9,014 bases of DNA, from NCBI GenBank assembly GCA_023136725.1, contig JAGLQR010000042.1, positions 1 through 9,014 on the forward strand. Reading direction: 5' to 3'. The first letter of the stretch is position 1; every line of letters begins with the position of its first letter. This stretch comes from Candidatus Aminicenantota bacterium (GTDB taxonomy: Bacteria; Acidobacteriota; Aminicenantia; UBA2199). Below the pieces are notes generated by a model. It saw nothing but the letters and a program-made list of their open reading frames with translations. It did not search any database and was not told the DNA's origin. The position numbers and the translations under genes are program-made. This document shows positions 6,277-9,014 of this stretch, one piece after another.

Positions 6277-8197
6277 TTTCTCCTCTCAATTCTCTTTCTG
6301 CATCTATGATATCTCTGTTAAGCAGAGAGGTCGCTTTCTCTACTTTAGATCTTGATTGCATAGAAATATCTGTGTTCAGCAATTCTCTCAATATCTGTAT
6401 AGACATCCTGAAATATCTGATAAGATCTCCTTCATCTATTCCGGCATTATACACACACCAGAAGAAAGGTTCTTCCTTCATCCATAATTCGGCTGCCGGA
6501 GAAAGGTTGAAATTAAATGCAGGGCTTGTGATGTTTATATCATTTGCTTTCTCATATCTGTGAATTCTTGATATAAGAGGTTTGGTCAGTTTGTATAAAT
6601 ATTTTGACCTTCCATGCTCAGGTATTGCTTTTTCCCCCCTCTTCGGCTCATATACGAGAGCAAGTGTGATATATACCAGATCTTTAGGGTAAAGGTTTTT
6701 TATAAGATTGCTTTTAAATACTTCGCCAAGCGGGAGTTCATATCCATGAATTTCACGGGCAAATTTTCCTGATTTGGTTACGCCTCCTGCATCCAAATGT
6801 TTAAGCTCTTTCAATAGCTTCACTTTTTTTCTGAGTCCGGATAGTTTTACTCCATCTTCCTTCCTTTTTTCAAGAAAATATTTAAATGATCTGTAATAAA
6901 TTGAATATATATCTTCACCATATCTTTCATACAGATTCAGGATTCCGGCATAGGAAATAGCGAACCTGCTGGAAACAGGTTCCGGTATCCCATTTATAAG
7001 TGATTTAATAGAATGTAACTGGATCGATGGATCTGTAAAACTGTATACATATCCGGTCTTATCAATACCTCTGCGTCCTGCTCTGCCCCCCATCTGGAAG
7101 AAATCCCGTCTTGGCATAATCCTGAAAGTACGGCCCGATCTTTTCTTTAATTCATCGAGGATCACACTTTTTGCCGGCATGTTTATTCCAAGAGAGAAAG
7201 TAGCCGTAGCAAAGACTATCCGGATAAGCCCTGCAGTAAAAAGCTTCTCCACAAGCTCTTTTACGGTGGGAAGCATTCCTGCGTGGTGATATGCGATACC
7301 TCTCTTAAGGAGAGGGATGATGTCATTAAAGCCCGGATTATCCACACTCCCGTGCCTTTGCAATGCTATATCTATAGTGTCAGTCACTTTTTTTTTATCA
7401 ATTTTTCCAAGGAAATCAAATGAAGCGAGTGATTCGGCCAATGAAACAGTTCTTTTACGGTTCATTGTAAAATAGATGGCAGGCAGCCGGTCTCTCGACC
7501 TGAGACCGGTTATCAGGCTTATCACATCATTATCATGCGGGAGCTTTTTCCGCTTCCCGTATCGTTGTTCACCAATACTATAACCATGTGATCTGTTTTT
7601 TATAAATGCAGGGTCTTTGTATACTTTTCTTCCGGAAACAAAATAGAAGTTTAATGGGACAGGTCTTTTATCTTCTTTCACAACTGAAATATCCTCACCT
7701 CTTATCCGGCTTATCCATGAGGCGAATTCATCGACATTCGGAAGGGTAGCTGAAAGTCCGAGGAATTTCATCCCTTCCGGGAGGAACATCAGAGATTCTT
7801 CCCATACTGTACCCCGGTCGGGATCGTCAATATAGTGAATCTCGTCAAATATTACCCATGAATAATCTACAGATGAAGAATTTTCAGAAAAGAGTCTGTT
7901 CCTCAGGATCTCAGTTGTCATTATTAGTAACGGAGCATATGGATTGATCGAAACATCACCTGTAACGATTCCGGTCTTATCGGGAAATTGAACTGAAAAA
8001 TCTCTGAACTTCTGATTAGAGAGAGCTTTAACAGGTGATGTATAGATCACTCTTTTCCCGGAGTAAAGCACTCTTTGCATAACATGCTCAGCGATTAGAG
8101 TTTTTCCCGCACCAGTGGGAGCTGAGACGATGACTGACTTACCCTCTCCGATAAGTCTGATTGCATCCTTTTGAAATTTGTCAAGAACTATTCCCAT
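6242..8197 (-). CDS. Ski2/Mtr4-like DExH-box RNA helicase without arch domain
   Basis: A 651-residue superfamily 2 helicase of the Ski2-like group; relatives unwind RNA 3'-5' and feed RNA decay or processing machines. Motifs in order: I APTGAGKT (26-33), Ia SPVKALSNQ (54-62), Ib TTEILRNR (94-101), II DEIH (118-121), III SAT (149-151), IV-like YFTMNRKRT (242-250), V FATATFSLGINMPAK (329-343) and VI QMGGRAGRRG (368-377). HHAGMLP (304-310) is typical of Ski2/Mtr4. A winged-helix-like stretch follows (~400-445). The C-terminal ~460-615 resembles the DSHCT ratchet domain, with LWMKEEPFFW and EGDLIRYFR (589-597). The arch/KOW insertion of Mtr4 is absent, making this shorter than actinobacterial HelY (about 900 residues). 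The ATG at 8197 has no SD; a TATAAT box lies 9 bases upstream. It overlaps the ATPase gene by 35 bases. HelY is the nearest named relative, but I give no symbol because of the size difference. Confidence 0.93.
   Translation of the reverse strand: MGIVLDKFQKDAIRLIGEGKSVIVSAPTGAGKTLIAEHVMQRVLYSGKRVIYTSPVKALSNQKFRDFSVQFPDKTGIVTGDVSINPYAPLLIMTTEILRNRLFSENSSSVDYSWVIFDEIHYIDDPDRGTVWEESLMFLPEGMKFLGLSATLPNVDEFASWISRIRGEDISVVKEDKRPVPLNFYFVSGRKVYKDPAFIKNRSHGYSIGEQRYGKRKKLPHDNDVISLITGLRSRDRLPAIYFTMNRKRTVSLAESLASFDFLGKIDKKKVTDTIDIALQRHGSVDNPGFNDIIPLLKRGIAYHHAGMLPTVKELVEKLFTAGLIRIVFATATFSLGINMPAKSVILDELKKRSGRTFRIMPRRDFFQMGGRAGRRGIDKTGYVYSFTDPSIQLHSIKSLINGIPEPVSSRFAISYAGILNLYERYGEDIYSIYYRSFKYFLEKRKEDGVKLSGLRKKVKLLKELKHLDAGGVTKSGKFAREIHGYELPLGEVFKSNLIKNLYPKDLVYITLALVYEPKRGEKAIPEHGRSKYLYKLTKPLISRIHRYEKANDINITSPAFNFNLSPAAELWMKEEPFFWCVYNAGIDEGDLIRYFRMSIQILRELLNTDISMQSRSKVEKATSLLNRDIIDAERELRGENVRDQQFEEKF
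6280..6287 (-). promoter_or_regulatory. Shine-Dalgarno sequence of the ABC ATPase gene
   Basis: GAGAGGAG on the minus strand ends 3 bases before the ATG at 6276, within the last codons of the helicase gene. It supports this start and translation of the ATPase from the same mRNA as the helicase. Confidence 0.65.
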
Positions 8198-8206
8198 ATC
8201 AAGAGT

Positions 8207-8235
8207 ATTATACTTGTTTACCGCTATATTGTTTA
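8207..8235 (-). promoter_or_regulatory. Putative promoter for the helicase / ABC exporter block
   Basis: On the minus strand TAAACA (8235-8230, within TTAAACA) and a perfect TATAAT (8212-8207) are 17 bases apart, in the 53-base gap after the acyl-CoA synthetase stop. The -10 ends 9 bases before the helicase ATG, so transcription would begin at or within about three bases of the start codon. Read-through from the upstream gene could also supply transcript. Confidence 0.5.
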
Positions 8236-8250
8236 ATAAATCTATAAAAT

Positions 8251-9014
8251 CTACTCTGATGCAGGGTGATAATAGAGATACCTTTTGATCTTCTTTGTCG
8301 CTGTTTTGGTAAACTCTTCAATCTGGTGAAAAGCCCTCTTTATTCTTGATGAGGGTGGAAGTTTTTCGTTAACTTCAACTCGTATATTTTCAAGAATATC
8401 ACTAATTACTTTTTTTTGTTCTGTTTCAGATTTTCCTTCCAGCATTGGATTGAGTATATCATGATCAAGGTATATCAATGCTTCCACATCACCATTATTT
8501 TCTATTGCCAGAGCTTCCTGAACAATGAGGATCTCATTTAGTTTTTCTTCAATAACTTCGGGGTAAATATTCTCCCCGTTGGGCCCGAGGAACATGTTCT
8601 TTGATCTTCCCCTGATATAGAGATAGTTGTCCTTGTCAAGATAACCTTTATCGCCGGTCTTGAACCATCCGTCTTCAGTTAGAACTTCTTTGGTTATACT
8701 CTCATTTTTAAAATACCCCTTCATTACATTGGGGCCCCGCGCATATATCTCGCCTATACCTGTTTGTTGATCCGGATCAACTATTTTGATCTCTACATCC
8801 CTTATTGGATAACCGGATGAGCCTTTTCTGGTTTCACTGACCTTCTCACCGGTCAGAAGTGGAGATGTTTCAGTAAGACCGTAACCCATTACATATGGAA
8901 ATTCTGCAATTCTAAGGAAATTCTCTACCTCAGAACCCAGAGGTGCACCACCTATAGCTATCATCCTTACTTCTCCACCGAAGAATTCGAGAATAGCTTT
9001 GCCTGCTTTTTTAT
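8251..9014 (-). CDS. AMP-forming acyl-CoA synthetase (long-chain fatty acid CoA ligase-like), C-terminal part
   Basis: The last 253 residues of an ANL-superfamily adenylating enzyme; the 5' end lies beyond the window, and codons before the first in-window ATG (8964) remain in frame and fit the family. These enzymes activate a carboxylic acid with ATP and then join it to CoA. Numbering from the first full codon: GGAPLG (21-26), the adenylate-binding GYGLTETSP (43-51), GEIYARGPNVMKGY (87-100), GWFKTGD (115-121) with the conserved Asp, the hinge region RGRSKN (134-139), and ENIYPEVIEEKL (147-158). The terminal lysine motif reads TKTATKKIKR (235-244); K241 matches the catalytic Lys, while the usual Gly before it is Lys. 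ENIYPEVIE and a basic KRYLYY ending recall spirochaete-type long-chain acyl-CoA synthetases. The acid substrate is inferred, not shown. The same-strand helicase gene follows after 53 bases. Confidence 0.93.
   Translation of the reverse strand, partial: KKAGKAILEFFGGEVRMIAIGGAPLGSEVENFLRIAEFPYVMGYGLTETSPLLTGEKVSETRKGSSGYPIRDVEIKIVDPDQQTGIGEIYARGPNVMKGYFKNESITKEVLTEDGWFKTGDKGYLDKDNYLYIRGRSKNMFLGPNGENIYPEVIEEKLNEILIVQEALAIENNGDVEALIYLDHDILNPMLEGKSETEQKKVISDILENIRVEVNEKLPPSSRIKRAFHQIEEFTKTATKKIKRYLYYHPASE

Noticed and set aside
7388..7396. A9 tract (minus strand) in the helicase gene, and T8 tracts at 2693-2700 and 8410-8417, as phase-variation or frameshift sites
   Set aside because: All frames are intact and such tracts encode Lys or Phe runs expected in AT-rich coding DNA; housekeeping genes are poor phase-variation candidates.

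Overview
The window is a gene-dense piece of bacterial chromosome of moderately low GC (roughly high thirties per cent by eye). It holds five complete and two truncated protein genes. No stretch over 300 bases lacks a gene; the longest gap is 126 bases. I see no tRNA, rRNA, CRISPR array, insertion sequence or phage gene. Shine-Dalgarno (SD) sequences such as AGGAGG precede some genes and Gram-negative-like housekeeping functions are present, but nothing fixes the phylum. A cobalamin-dependent MetH, a Ski2-like helicase and a spirochaete-like acyl-CoA synthetase would suit an uncultured anaerobe (Spirochaetota, Delongbacteria, Cloacimonadota or similar). That placement is a guess.

Layout. On the minus strand, 1-1297 is the N-terminal 432 codons of cobalamin-dependent methionine synthase (metH), cut off by the window start. 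Divergent from it, 1424-3097 encodes an exported serine hydrolase of the class C beta-lactamase/PBP fold with two C-terminal beta domains. Next on the plus strand, 3157-3909 is a WecG/TagA/CpsF glycosyltransferase with its own extended -10 promoter. It meets, tail to tail with 5 bases between, a minus-strand block: a Ski2-like RNA helicase (8197-6242), an ABC ATPase (6276-5539) and a large ABC-2-type permease (5561-3915). Upstream of these on the same strand is the C-terminal 253 residues of an acyl-CoA synthetase (9014-8251), cut off by the window end.

How the genes work together. The ATPase and permease almost certainly form one ABC exporter of unknown substrate. The permease is a fused tandem of two ABC-2 halves, so one permease chain per ATPase dimer is likely. 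Helicase, ATPase and permease overlap by 35 and 23 bases, so their translation is probably coupled, although no functional link between RNA helicase and exporter is known. The rest look like independent housekeeping or envelope genes. I found no convincing new defence, mobile or RNA system. The points most worth checking are two possible leaderless mRNAs (helicase and wecG-like gene), the arch-less helicase and the internally duplicated permease.
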